Shown here: in pieces, positions 54,778 to 64,000 of the stretch | How positions within the stretch are numbered: the stretch's first letter is position 1 | Layout of the letters: each line of letters opens with the position of its first letter | NCBI GenBank assembly: GCA_014058105.1 | Contig: JACGCM010000428.1 | Coordinates: 806,001-870,000 of the forward strand | Reading direction: 5' to 3' | DNA length: 64,000 nt | From: Kingdonia uniflora | Lineage: Eukaryota; Streptophyta; Magnoliopsida; Ranunculales; Circaeasteraceae | Notes under the pieces: model-generated | Database searches by the model: none | What the model was told of the DNA's origin: nothing | The model's input: the letters and a program-made list of their open reading frames with translations, nothing else | Program-made: the position numbers and the translations under genes

Positions 54778-56506
54778 TAGGGATTGCCTTTGTGGTCACT
54801 ATTTTTTATTTAGATTTTATTAGTTTAGTTAAATATTAGGGGTATTTTTTCGAGAGCTAAAGTCGTCATTAGGACCATACATCAATGGTCTAACACCATA
54901 ATGTACATTAGGGCTTGGTTACAACCATAAAGCTTCTAGAAGATTAGGACATAGGTAAATGTCAAGTATACCCCTCCACTCGAGTTCAAAAGCCAAGCAT
55001 TTTAATTTACCACTCAAATTATGGGAGGAAACTTTGGAACACACCCATGGGAGGCATTAGGAGTTGGTTTCCCACCACTCCACCCAACGTTCCCTTATTT
55101 ATACAAATACCACTTTCCCATTCAAAATTCAAAATTCAAGAGGCTTTCTATATAAATACAAGGGGGGGTGGGTACACACCCAATCTACCTCAGTTCCAAA
55201 TATTTGCTTCCAACTCGCAGTGTGGTGTATAAACAGTATGTAGCGAACATCCACCCTTCTTTTACCAAACAGCCGCGTACCACGAACTCCGATCCCATCT
55301 TTCTCATCCACGAACAGTATGTAATGAACATCCACCCTTCCTTATACACTCTAGGGATCATGGCTAGGGGTCATAACACTTCTAAAAAGCTTCTGAAAAT
55401 GAACTACAAGTCTATTAAGAATAATGAGAAGTGCCAAAACGACACGTTCGATATCGCCGCTCCAGCGGAGACGCTTCTCCAATTTATGTCCTAACACAAT
55501 GAGGTGGGAATTTTTCAACCCCCACCAACGCGATGTCACCGATCTACAAGCTCCCTAAGCTATTGAAGCCCTCTATCTTATTTTTTTTATTTTAGGATTG
55601 AGTCTAGTTTGTTTCACCGTTCAGTGCGTGTCCTGTATCCCTTTTCAATTGAATGAATAAATTCCAAGTCTTTTCTTTGAAATGTGTTAAATTCAAATTG
55701 GGGTATTTCAAAGTCTAGATATGGGTAAAAAATTTACTTTCTCTCTCTATAAACGGTAAACCCTAAAACTGGTAGTTTTCAATGATTAATTTTTTAGGTT
55801 ACTGAGGCTAGGGAGTTAGGAATTGGAAAGAACTCAAAACTTTGATTTTGCAGACAATTGAATCTTCTTTTCAAAGAAATTAAACTTACCTCATTATGAT
55901 TAAAATTGACGGAGTTATTCATGTTTTTCAGAACAGCAGTCCGGGAAAAGCGAAAACCTTATGCCATTTTATTGAGGTTGTTATATCATGGTTTAGGAAA
56001 AAGTCAAATGTTCACATTTAGGAGTTTTTCAAGACCTTTTGAAATTGCCCTAGAATATTTTTTTATCCAAGGTACAGTTTTTGTGAAATGACCCCCATGC
56101 AGTTAGGGTACTGTTAGGTAGAAATTCAAATTCCTCACCTTACATCTCTGATAACATTTCACTGATTGATCTTTCAAGATAGTTGATTTCATATTCATTC
56201 CACCCCATAGCTCAAACGCTACTATCATTCCTGAGAGGCCCTATTCTTCACTTTTATTAGATAGGCAATGTGAGCCCATCTATGCCTAGCGCGCTACCCA
56301 GAGGGGACAAAGCTCATTGTTATATTGGTGGAAACCATTGGAGTCGGCATCCAATACTTGTTATCAGGGAATCAATTTTGATGATGGACCCAATCGTCAT
56401 TTTTGTGATAGCCTTTTTAACACTTAGTGTATGTATTCTGTCCTGGTATTTACTTATGTACCTGGTGTTATTTATGTGATTACTCTTTCATGTTCACTAT
56501 AGGGGC
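54778..56506 (+). mobile_element. R6 continuation after R8 (right block)
   Basis: Starts with the second CTAGG (54778-54782). Largely noncoding. A short open frame starting MARGHNTSKKLLKMNYK (55360-55494) sits where Athila-like elements have an env-like ORF; another (56270-56479) ends in a hydrophobic segment (VIFVIAFLTLSVCILSWYLL). ACAGTATGTAGCGAACATCC recurs 85 bp on (55229 and 55314). I do not find a 3' LTR for R6, so its right end is a guess. Confidence 0.4.
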
Positions 56507-56917
56507 TACTCTTGCGGGTGTGACCTACAAGGGTTATGTTGCGCTGGTTGTGGCTACAAGACCGAGAGTGCTATGTCTTAAAGCAAATTATTAACTAGGA
56601 CCTCGAGGTGGGTAAGTTTTGGTCTCCTACTAAGTAAAGCGAGCAGCGTCGATGAGCTCCTAACAAAGTTATTTTAGTGTAGAGCACTCATTCTTACAAC
56701 TCAACTTACTGGGTATTACTCTTGCGGGTGTGACCTACAAAGGTTAAGCTTCGCTAGTTGGGGCTACGAGACCAAGAGTGTCATGTCTTGAAGCAAATTT
56801 TTAACTAGGAATTCGAGGTGAGTAAGTTTTTGTCTCTAGCTAAGTAAAGCGAGCAATAATGATGAGCTCCTAGCAAAGTTATTTCAGTGCAGAGCACTCA
56901 TTCTTACAAATTTACTA
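56507..56917. repeat. tandem duplication, period 210 bp, two copies
   Basis: TACTCTTGCGGGTGTGACCT starts at 56507 and 56717; both copies run through 'gagctcctarcaaagttattt' and 'cagagcactcattcttaca'. Noncoding. It may be part of R5, R6, or the R5 antisense-gene intron. Confidence 0.85.
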
Positions 56918-57356
56918 AGACCATTCAGATGCCACCTAAGCCTCATTTCTAAGGTTGGTGAGCCAAGGATTCTCCTACCGCTTCGTGGAGTTAAATGCTC
57001 ATTTCTAGCTTGAGCCTTTGCCTTAAGGGCATTAACATTAATTCTGACAAGGACCTTCCCAACCCTAAGCACTAGAAGATGGGTAGAGAACAATGTGATG
57101 GTGATGACGAGCTCTCTGATCTTAAGGGTTGGGAATGGGTTACTCTTTCTCAGACTCTTGTTGTGGATACGAGTAGCTCTGCTAGGAGTGGGAAGCAATT
57201 CTTCGGCCTCCAACAAAAGGGGGAAGTTCAGAGTACCCCTTATAAGGACAAAGAGAAGGCTCATCTCGCCGAGGTGCTCAAGGATTCTCACGTCCGAAGG
57301 ATTGTTGTTGTGGCTGCAGTGTGTATAAGTTATACTTCGTCACCTATTAATTGTTT
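56918..57356 (+). other. unassigned segment, possible middle exon of R5 aORF1
   Basis: An open frame from 57079 (MGREQCDGDDELSDLKGWEW, then DTSSSARSGKQ and EKAHLAEVLKDSHVRR) runs into M1. Its plus orientation and place before the coiled-coil exon fit aORF1, but there is no clear similarity to the R3, R4 or R9 linkers. It ends in the 9-bp duplication TAATTGTTT (57348-57356). Confidence 0.3.
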
Positions 57357-57480
57357 GGGTTTACATTCAGGGACCTTAAGAGAATTGACCCTAGCCAGAC
57401 CCTAAAGGAGAACCTCTCATCTAATAGAGATGAGTGGCTAAGATAAATTGAACTTTTCTTATAAAGGAAATGAGGTGGTA
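57357..57480 (+). repeat. left terminal inverted repeat of M1
   Basis: Inverted match to about 60400-60533, roughly 70-75% by eye. AGGTGG words at the inner edge recur (57473 and 57492). Confidence 0.8.
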
Positions 57481-57502
57481 TTGTGGTAATAAGGTGGCAT
57501 CC

Positions 57503-57529
57503 CCTCTCTCTCTCTCTCTCTCTCTCTCA
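57503..57529. repeat. (CT)n microsatellite in M1
   Basis: About 13 CT units immediately inside the left TIR; further CT-rich sequence continues to about 57640. A GA-rich counterpart lies at 60240-60290, inside the right TIR. Confidence 0.9.
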
Positions 57530-58099
57530 TAACGTGTCACTCTCCTTTCTCCTCTATTATTGTTTTGAATTTCAAAAGGGAAATACTCTTCACTCTCTCA
57601 CTGTACCTCTCTCTTTTTCTCTCTCTCTTTCTAATTTGCCATTGCCAACAAAATTCGAAATTCAAAACATAAAATCCTCCCAAATCTATTCTCAAAGAAA
57701 GCAAATACAATTTTTACCTTTGGTTTAAGAGAGAACCAACGACTCCCGCAAAATTACTAGCAATCGATTGAAAGAAGATATTAGAGTTTGTGGAACTACG
57801 TAAAAACATGAAGCTACGATTTCGTTAGGTTTATATGTTGGTAGTTGTATGTTAATTTTTGTGGGTTAAAGTAATTGTATATTGGGACCCCTTGTATGTT
57901 TTTCCCCTTATTTATGTTGTTTGCTAAATTTGTAGGGTTTCAGATCTGAAACGGTTTTCTTTCTGAAGAACAACAATTTTCTCAGTCCCGAACAACAGTT
58001 CCCCACTTTTCTGGTCCCCCAGAAAAGAACAGAAATAACTGGGGTAGTGTTTTCATTCTTAAACATTTAACCACAAATCCTATATGCAATTGTCGATGT

Positions 58100-58620
58100 A
58101 TAAGGGTAGTTGACAATGTTATAGATTGTTGTGAACTAGCCCTAATTCTTAGTATGTTATTTCAATGTGCTCCCCAATATGATGTGGTTGTTTGTTGTAA
58201 TTGATAACCCATTACTTCCCGCGTAAAACATCTACTTTTGTGGACTATATGCACCCTATATGGCATGCTTTATGTTGATAACTCCTAGCTTCCAATGTAT
58301 AACATCTAATTTTGTCGACTGTATGCCCTGATTGACAATATGGTTTTAGGTATGTAGTACTTATGGGTTGTCAACAATATTATAGATTGTTGTGAACCCT
58401 ACCAAATTTTGTGTATGTGAATCTATGTAATTGTTTGTTTTAGTTGATAGCCCCTAGCTTCCGATGTAAAACTTCTGCTTTTGTGGACTATATGCCATAC
58501 TTTATATTGATAATTATTAGCTTCCAATGTAAAACATCTAATTTTTTCGATTATATGCCATGCTCGACAATATGGATGGGTATATAGTTTTTATGATCAT
58601 CTTGATTGTCGTGTAATCCA
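58100..58620. repeat. degenerate internal repeats of M1
   Basis: Phrases of the type 'cttttgtggactatatgcc' and 'gcttccaatgtaaaacatct' recur at about 75-bp and 245-bp spacing (near 58230, 58305, 58475, 58545). Noncoding. Confidence 0.5.
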
Positions 58621-59114
58621 TTAATTGATAATTCTTCTACTTTAATTATACTGTTCACAAAGTTTCAATATCCGAGGTGAGAAGGTGTATGATTCATTTT
58701 AATATCCTTGTTTGAGAAGGTGTATGATTCGTTGTTACATTTTTTTTGTTTGGTCATCAGAATGTGGAGTATAGACACATGGGCATTTGCTAGCTACAAA
58801 CTATTACTTGGAATATAAGTGGTTTTGACTTAATTTCCCACTTGAAATTGGCTATTGTTTCCATTATGTTGTTGTTCTAATTATTATTAGATCGCCAATA
58901 TATAGGCCAACTCGACAATTTAAATATGTTTTTGTCGATTACTTAGAATAGTCGCCAATTTTGATTCATTATACCTGGTTTTGTTGGGATATGCATTACT
59001 CGACAATAAATACACACACATGCATATATAACATTCTCATTGACATCGAGCATTTGACAATTAAGGTCCAAAAATACAATTAATCGACATTACAATGGAT
59101 ACAAACTCACACTA

Positions 59115-59558
59115 CTAAACTATCATAATCCATAAACTGAGAAGGGCAACATCAATTTCAACTTCGAATACATAGTAAATCAATGTAGTTACAATACAAT
59201 TTAGGAGTTTCTCAAATAGTTTTGAATATCCTAGTAATAAAAGCAAATACATAGATCTTAAAGAAAAATCATAACTTCTAGATGACTCAATTTTAGCTTG
59301 CGCACTTTCTTCTTCCTCCACTTGTTCAACAATCTCATCTCTCTCTTCACCAGGTGGGGAAACTGGAATGTGGACATCATCCTGCCTCTCCTTCTCGTCC
59401 ATGCATAAATACCCCGTAAGTAATTTATACACCCATGCGATACATCTAAACCCTATTGCCATTCTAAAGGTAATGAAAGAGAAGGCAAAATTACTCGGCA
59501 ATAAATTGGAGCAGAAGGCAAAATTAAAAACCCCATCTAAATCCCAAATTAAAAACAA
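59115..59558 (-). CDS. unrecognised 147-codon ORF in M1
   Basis: The open frame has an internal Met start option (MAIGFRCIAWVYKLLTGYLC), an acidic centre (VEEEESAQAKIE) and a hydrophobic C-terminal third. It resembles no transposase. It may be a piece of captured host sequence, as in Pack-MULEs, or chance. No splice or promoter evidence is specific to it. Confidence 0.25.
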   Translation of the reverse strand: MFLIWDLDGVFNFAFCSNLLPSNFAFSFITFRMAIGFRCIAWVYKLLTGYLCMDEKERQDDVHIPVSPPGEERDEIVEQVEEEESAQAKIESSRSYDFSLRSMYLLLLLGYSKLFEKLLNCIVTTLIYYVFEVEIDVALLSLWIMIV

Positions 59559-60399
59559 AAGGCTAAATTATAACAGGCCATAAATGTCAAGGGTACAGAT
59601 GATCGACAATAAATTATCGATCATAGCAGTCTCCGACAATAAGGTCTTCTACGAGTTATCAATTGCCAACGTCGGCGACAATAACAATCTCACACATTGA
59701 CCTAACACAAGGTTTTCATAATGGGTTATGTATTTCTTGAGGCCATCAAAATCCAAATACTCATTTCACTGTAGGAAAATAGCTTAGGAAAACATACAGG
59801 GGATACTATTACTCACCTTGCTAGTTATTTTGCAGTAATTTCCAATTTCCAGATCTGAAACACAAAGGGGAACCCACAAAAAATAAGTAATTAGTAATTC
59901 CCAAAACAATAAACAAACAAGGATTTCGGGAAAATTACTCCTCCAAACAATTTGATTTTACTGAAAGTAGACAAACCCTAAAAACAACAAATTACTCCAC
60001 CAACAAAGAAATATAATGGGGAAACAAACCCTAAGCAGAAACAAAAGAAAGAGAATTACCAAGGTGGCTACTCCAAGTTCCTAGGGTCTCATCACCACAG
60101 CTCCTTCCACCCACAAATTGCTTCCATCTCAAAAATTCTCACTCTCATCCTCAACAAGATTCAGAACTGCTTCTCTCCTACACTGCAATCACTCCATTCA
60201 CACTACAATCTCTCACGCTGCCGTCAAATCATAAAAAAAAATTGGTCTCAGGAGAGAGAGGAGGAGAGACACAGATCAGAGAGAAAGAGAGAGTTTGTCT
60301 GACAGAGGGATGGGCTTAAAATTTTGGGGAATATGTTTTACAAATTCAAACAAGCCACCTCATATGAGTGAGCCACCTCATTCCTTAAGAAAAAGCCAC

Positions 60400-60533
60400 C
60401 TAATTCCCTAATATCCACCTAATTCTCCAATAACAAAAAGCCATATTTTTGTCATCCACTCATCTCATTTGATGTGTGGCTCTGCTTTAGTCTCGTTAGG
60501 GTCAATTTCCTTAGGGTCCCCGAATCCTCCCCC
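60400..60533 (-). repeat. right terminal inverted repeat of M1
   Basis: Partner of the left TIR. Four AGGTGG words (as CCACCT on plus) are spaced about 18-24 bp apart at about 60353, 60371, 60395 and 60413 at its inner edge. Confidence 0.8.
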
Positions 60534-60542
60534 TAATTGTTT

Positions 60543-61096
60543 TGCTTCAAGTTTGTTTACCTTACTTAGGGTAATGTATGGTGGATATACATGCCAACGA
60601 AAATAGTCTATCACTGATAGGGTGCAGCATGTGCCAGAGGATTATATGTTTGACCAAGTGCTGATTTTGGAGGGCAAAGTGAAGTATTTTACGGATGAGA
60701 AGGTGCAGGTGGAAAGAGACCTGGAGACCACCAATAATCGGGTAATCGCTTTTAACGCTCAACAGAGTGGTGATCAGGAGCAGTTCACGACCTAGTTCAG
60801 TGACGAGCACTTTGGTCAGGTAGGAGGTAAATGTGATGGATCTCATAAAGTGGCTTTCTTTGATGGAGGTTGAGTTCCCAGAATCCACTAATTGGTGGGT
60901 CCCTACCCTAACATCCCCTTTACTCGCCCTCCACGTACTCCAGCCCGTTCTAGAGTTGCGCCACTTGGGTTACTCTGGGAGACCGTGTGTGTTGCACTCC
61001 AATGGCGTAAAATATATTACTCCTGAGGAGGATGCAGAGATTACGAGGGAAGATGTAGCCGTGGCTGAGGGCCCTATTTCAGATGTTGGCTCGTAG
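60543..61096 (+). pseudogene. aORF1 of R5, coiled-coil C-terminal part
   Basis: After M1 the plus strand reads FDQVLILEGKVKYFTDEKVQVERDLETTNN (60650-60740), a charged heptad-rich coil like the tails of aORF1 in R4 and R9, then a stop and frame change, then an 87-codon stretch ending EEDAEITREDVAVAEGPISD. The acidic ending is shared with other aORF1 copies. It runs antisense to R5 pol (62660-64000), as expected. Confidence 0.55.
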
Positions 61097-61364
61097 AAGC
61101 CTTGTAATAGTGTAGTTTACACATTTTCTTATATTTGGGAACTCTTTGATGTTGGCCCTTAGTAACTATAATTGTTCTCTCGCCCGTGGTAGAAATTTTA
61201 AACTTGGCATTGTATTATGATGTATCTGTGCCCGTGGTGGTGATACTATATTTATTAAAAATGGCTATATTAAATGCTTCTATTCTGTTGATCTGTTTGC
61301 AACTTTTTTGTTAGATGTGCTCTTTTCATAAAAGGAGTTTTCTTTATTCTTCTATTACTTGGGA
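61097..61364. other. noncoding stretch after R5 aORF1
   Basis: AT-rich; the phrase 'gcccgtggt(a/g)' occurs twice (61182 and 61230). No gene. Confidence 0.4.
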
Positions 61365-61690
61365 TTTTTAGGGTCCCATCTACTCTTTTACTAGTCCTCG
61401 TCAGACTCTAACCTTGGGTCGTTCGAATGACCTAGCATAAAAATATGTAGGGATTCGTAGTTCCCACAAACTTCTTTGCTAGTCTTCGTTGGACTATAAT
61501 CGTGGTCGCTCTTATGACCTAACAAAAAAATTACTTAGGGATTTTGGAGTTCCCACCACCTCTTTTACCAGCCCTCGATGGACTATAATCCTGGTCGTTC
61601 GTACGACCCAACGAATACTTAATTAGGATTTTAGAGTTCCCGCCAACTCTTTTACCAGTCCTCCTTGGACTATAATCTTGGCCATTCTAT
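61365..61690. repeat. tandem repeat array 1 of R5 (period about 88 bp, about 4 copies)
   Basis: CTAGTCCTCG/CCAGCCCTCG starts at 61391, 61479, 61568 and 61655, each followed by TTGGACTATAATC, then GGTCGTTC, then TAGAGTTCCC. It lies in the convergent spacer between aORF1 and pol, the same place as the R4 and R9 arrays but unrelated in sequence. Confidence 0.85.
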
Positions 61691-62350
61691 GTTTGAAACT
61701 TGCTTGGGAATGATACGTGGACTGGTCAATTCGTTGCATCTTCCCTATGTGCATTAACAACTAATTATAATTAGTATCATTAATGGAAATGTGAGCTAAC
61801 ATCTGAAATAGGTGCATTCTCCTCTCCAAATTTTTACTATTTCTTTGTTTTGCTTTGTAAACTTTTTATAAGGCTGTTAAATTACTTATGGAAGCACGAT
61901 TGCAAACTCGTCGTGAATCCTATATTATTACTCAGGTGGCATTTTATACTAACATGGACTTCAGTAGCTAGGGTTTAGCGGGGAAGCCTCTGGAGTGCGC
62001 GTATATGGATTTTGCCATTCTTCTAGAAAGGTTACGAAAATACGCATAAGAAGTATTGGTTTTGGTACCAAATTCTGTGAGACCAAGTGAAAACCCTTTT
62101 TAGGCTTACGGTCATCTTGAGGACTATGGTCCTATAAGATGTGAAGGAACAGGACGAAACTGAGGATCACAGCTGCAGTGCAGGGCAGTAGAACTACCTT
62201 GGGTGTTTGTAGTTATTTAGGATGTTATAACCCTTGTAAGCTATGGTGTAATCGTTTTCATTTCATAAATGTTATTGGCCTATTATTTTAAGAATTGTCT
62301 CGTGCTCTTTATATTATTGCTTTGCTTAAATCAACGAGCTTCTCCTTGGA
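61691..62350. other. noncoding spacer between R5 arrays
   Basis: No coding signal on either strand; mixed AT-rich sequence. Confidence 0.45.
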
Positions 62351-62560
62351 GGGACGTATTGAGGAGGGCATTTTTGCTTTAAAAAATGCCCAAAGTATTA
62401 GGGGATGACGTTTTTAATCTAAAAATGACCCTAGTATTACAGAAGGGCATTTTACTTCTAAGCACTCCCCCAGATTGGGGAGGGCATTTTTACTTCAAAA
62501 AACACTCTTAGTATTAGGGGATGACACTTTTACTTCTAAAATTGTCCCCAGTATTTGCCA
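62351..62560. repeat. tandem repeat array 2 of R5 (period about 38 bp)
   Basis: Alternating GGAGGGCATTTTT and GGGGATGACGTTTTT-type units near 62366, 62402, 62443, 62478 and 62518. The copies are diverged. Confidence 0.65.
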
Positions 62561-62659
62561 TATATTTTTATCTACAAGTAAGATTATCATTAATCCCCTG
62601 CTCACAAAATTTGTTCAGCACTGTTTACATTTCTACTGGTTCAATTTCTTAAGTTCATG

Positions 62660-64000
62660 GCATTCTAAGGAAATTTAAGCACCTCCTCATCACTATTCAT
62701 AAAGTGGAAGCATTTTGCTGAAAACCCTTGAGATGATATATGACCTTCCTAGTTTGGCTGGAGCTTATCCTTGTTGTGGTTCTAGGCCGTGGGGAATACC
62801 TTTTTCAAGACATATTCTCCCTCTTGGAACCCCCGTAGCTGAACCCTCTTACTAAAGTTTCTCTCAGGGTCTTATGGTACCTCAACATCTTTGACGAGGC
62901 TTCCTCTCTTGTTTTGCCATTAAAGTCAAGGTTCTTTGCGAGGAGTCGTTCATTGATTTTATTATAAATGACGCAGACCTTTTCGTATGGGCTATTGTTA
63001 CCTTTGTAGATAACACTGCCTTAAAATCATGGGTTAACATGAATGGAGTAGAGCCTATAGACTTTTGAGGCATTGTTCAGTACGACCATAGCACGTGGGG
63101 TAGTTCATTCCCCTATAGGTCATTGGCTGATTCTATTGATAATTAGTTGTATCTAACATCTTGGCATTGGCTACATCTAACATCTTGCTGATACCTTCGA
63201 TAATTGTTTTATTAGTTGCCTTGGCCTGTTCGCTCCCCTATAGGTATCTTGTGCTTGACGATAATATCTTAATGTTGTAGGGTCATACAAAGTCTGCAAT
63301 TTTACGGCCCGCGAACTATGTTCTATTATCTATCATCATGGTTGTTGGAACACGGAACCTTATGATTATGTGTTTCTACAGAAAACTAAGTACCTCTTCT
63401 TCTCGTATACGAGTGAGGGGAGCATCTTCTACCCACTTAGTAAACTAGTCTGTTACCACTAACACCACTTTTGTTGCTCGCTAGCCATTGGGAGTGCTCC
63501 GACTATGTCCAGTCTCCATTTTGTAAATGGCCATGAACTCTAGACTATATGAAGGTCTACTACTGGGGCGTGGATAAGGTGACCACAAAATTAATATTTC
63601 TCTCACTTCTTCATATATTCTATGAAGACTTGAATCATTGTTGGCCAGTAAAGTCCCTGGGTACGTACTCACTCAGCCATGGATCTGCCAGCTGTATGTG
63701 CTCCATATATCCTCCATGTATTTCATCGATGAAGGTTATCACTCATTCTCCTACGATACAAGTGAGATGTGGGGAATATAGGCTCATTTTGTATAGCTCG
63801 CTATTTATCAGTGTATATTTTCGTGCTTTGTTTCTAATACTTTCGGCCGCCGATTTGTCGACGGGGAAGATATGGTGTTCACCGAGGAAATCAATGAGTG
63901 GGTTCCTCCAGTCGGGTTGCTCATTCTGGGTCCCGCTGTAGATTTGCATTACTTCTACTTTATGCTCTAGTTTGCTCGGTTGGTCAAGGACCTCTATATG
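62660..64000 (-). pseudogene. integrase of R5 pol
   Basis: Minus-strand integrase continuing beyond the window. N-terminal part (63743-63949): WRNPLIDFLGEHHIFP, RNKARKYTLINSELYKMSLYSPHL, the entry to the zinc finger. First Asp in RLDIVGALPMASEQQK (about 63500). Second in MMIDNRT (about 63330). Third position GSEQAKATNKTI (about 63200-63235), where the catalytic Glu is Lys. The C-terminal part, GSTPFMLTHDFKAVLSTKV and LQPNWEGHI-like text, ends near 62660. Several frameshifts. Confidence 0.82.

Larger units (their letters stand above)
57357..60533. mobile_element. M1: non-autonomous Mutator-like DNA transposon (3.2 kb)
   Basis: Long terminal inverted repeats starting GGG (left 57357 to about 57480, right about 60400-60533) with matching GGGACC(C/T)TAAG, ATTGACCCTA and AGATGAGTGG. 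An exact 9-bp duplication, TAATTGTTT, flanks it at 57348-57356 and 60534-60542, the standard Mutator footprint. No MURA transposase motifs are visible inside. The inner flank of each TIR has a CT-rich promoter-like stretch. It interrupts R5 aORF1. Confidence 0.88.

Noticed and set aside
56884..57291. 135-codon minus-strand ORF near the R5/R6 boundary
   Set aside because: No recognisable domain; the plus-strand frame fits the neighbouring antisense gene better. Neither is firm.

Overview
The window looks like the repeat-rich, heterochromatic DNA of a flowering plant, probably a eudicot. I find no intact cellular gene, tRNA, rRNA or CRISPR array. Almost everything is nested Ty3/gypsy LTR retrotransposon sequence in varying decay, plus one Mutator-like DNA transposon. 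Labels used here, by position: R1 (1-3146, + orientation, truncated by the window edge); R2 (3147-4979, 3' fragment into which R1 inserted); R3 (4980-10534 plus 23870-27815, minus); R4 (10535-23869, minus, complete, inserted in R3 pol); R5 (27816 to about 30000 and probably 56918-64000, minus); R6 (about 30000-37872 plus 54778 to about 56500, Athila-like, plus); R7 (30729-34234, minus, inside the R6 LTR); R8 (37873-54777, minus, inside R6); R9 (38215-50955, plus, inside the R8 3' LTR); M1 (57357-60533, Mutator-like).

The nesting is shown by target-site duplications read directly from the sequence: CCCTA for R4, CTAGG for R8, ATAAT for R9, ATTAT/TTTAT for R7, and the 9-bp TAATTGTTT for M1. R3 pol reads continuously across the R4 insertion point. 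R8 had already lost everything from RNase H to part of its 3' LTR when R9 landed, because a 17-bp piece of that LTR survives on the far side of R9.

The Tat-lineage elements (R3, R4, R5, R9 and the remnants R1 and R2) share a layout. The sense strand carries gag, protease, RT, RNase H, a second RNase H and integrase. The opposite strand, between pol and the 3' LTR, carries its own genes: a large spliced gene, here aORF1 (a 'putative gypsy type transposon'-like N-terminal domain, a short intron at a fixed place, then a coiled-coil tail), and one or two small genes of about 105-115 codons, here aORF2a and aORF2b, each just downstream of its own TATA box near the 3' LTR. Extra antisense ORFs in Tat elements are known. 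The small aORF2 family, its duplication, and its retention in deleted copies are the least familiar feature here and my main candidate for an undescribed system. Sense and antisense genes converge on a spacer that in R4, R5 and R9 holds an unrelated tandem-repeat array.

All sense genes are broken by stops, frameshifts, deletions or catalytic-residue changes, so none should make a working polyprotein. The cleanest accessory reading frame is aORF2a of R1 (114 codons, no internal stop). R7 is a multiply deleted element with a chromovirus-like gag and an initiator-Met primer site. R6 has an Asp-tRNA primer site but no visible RT. Boundaries marked by flanking duplications are firm; the R6/R5 limits and the right end of R3 are estimates.
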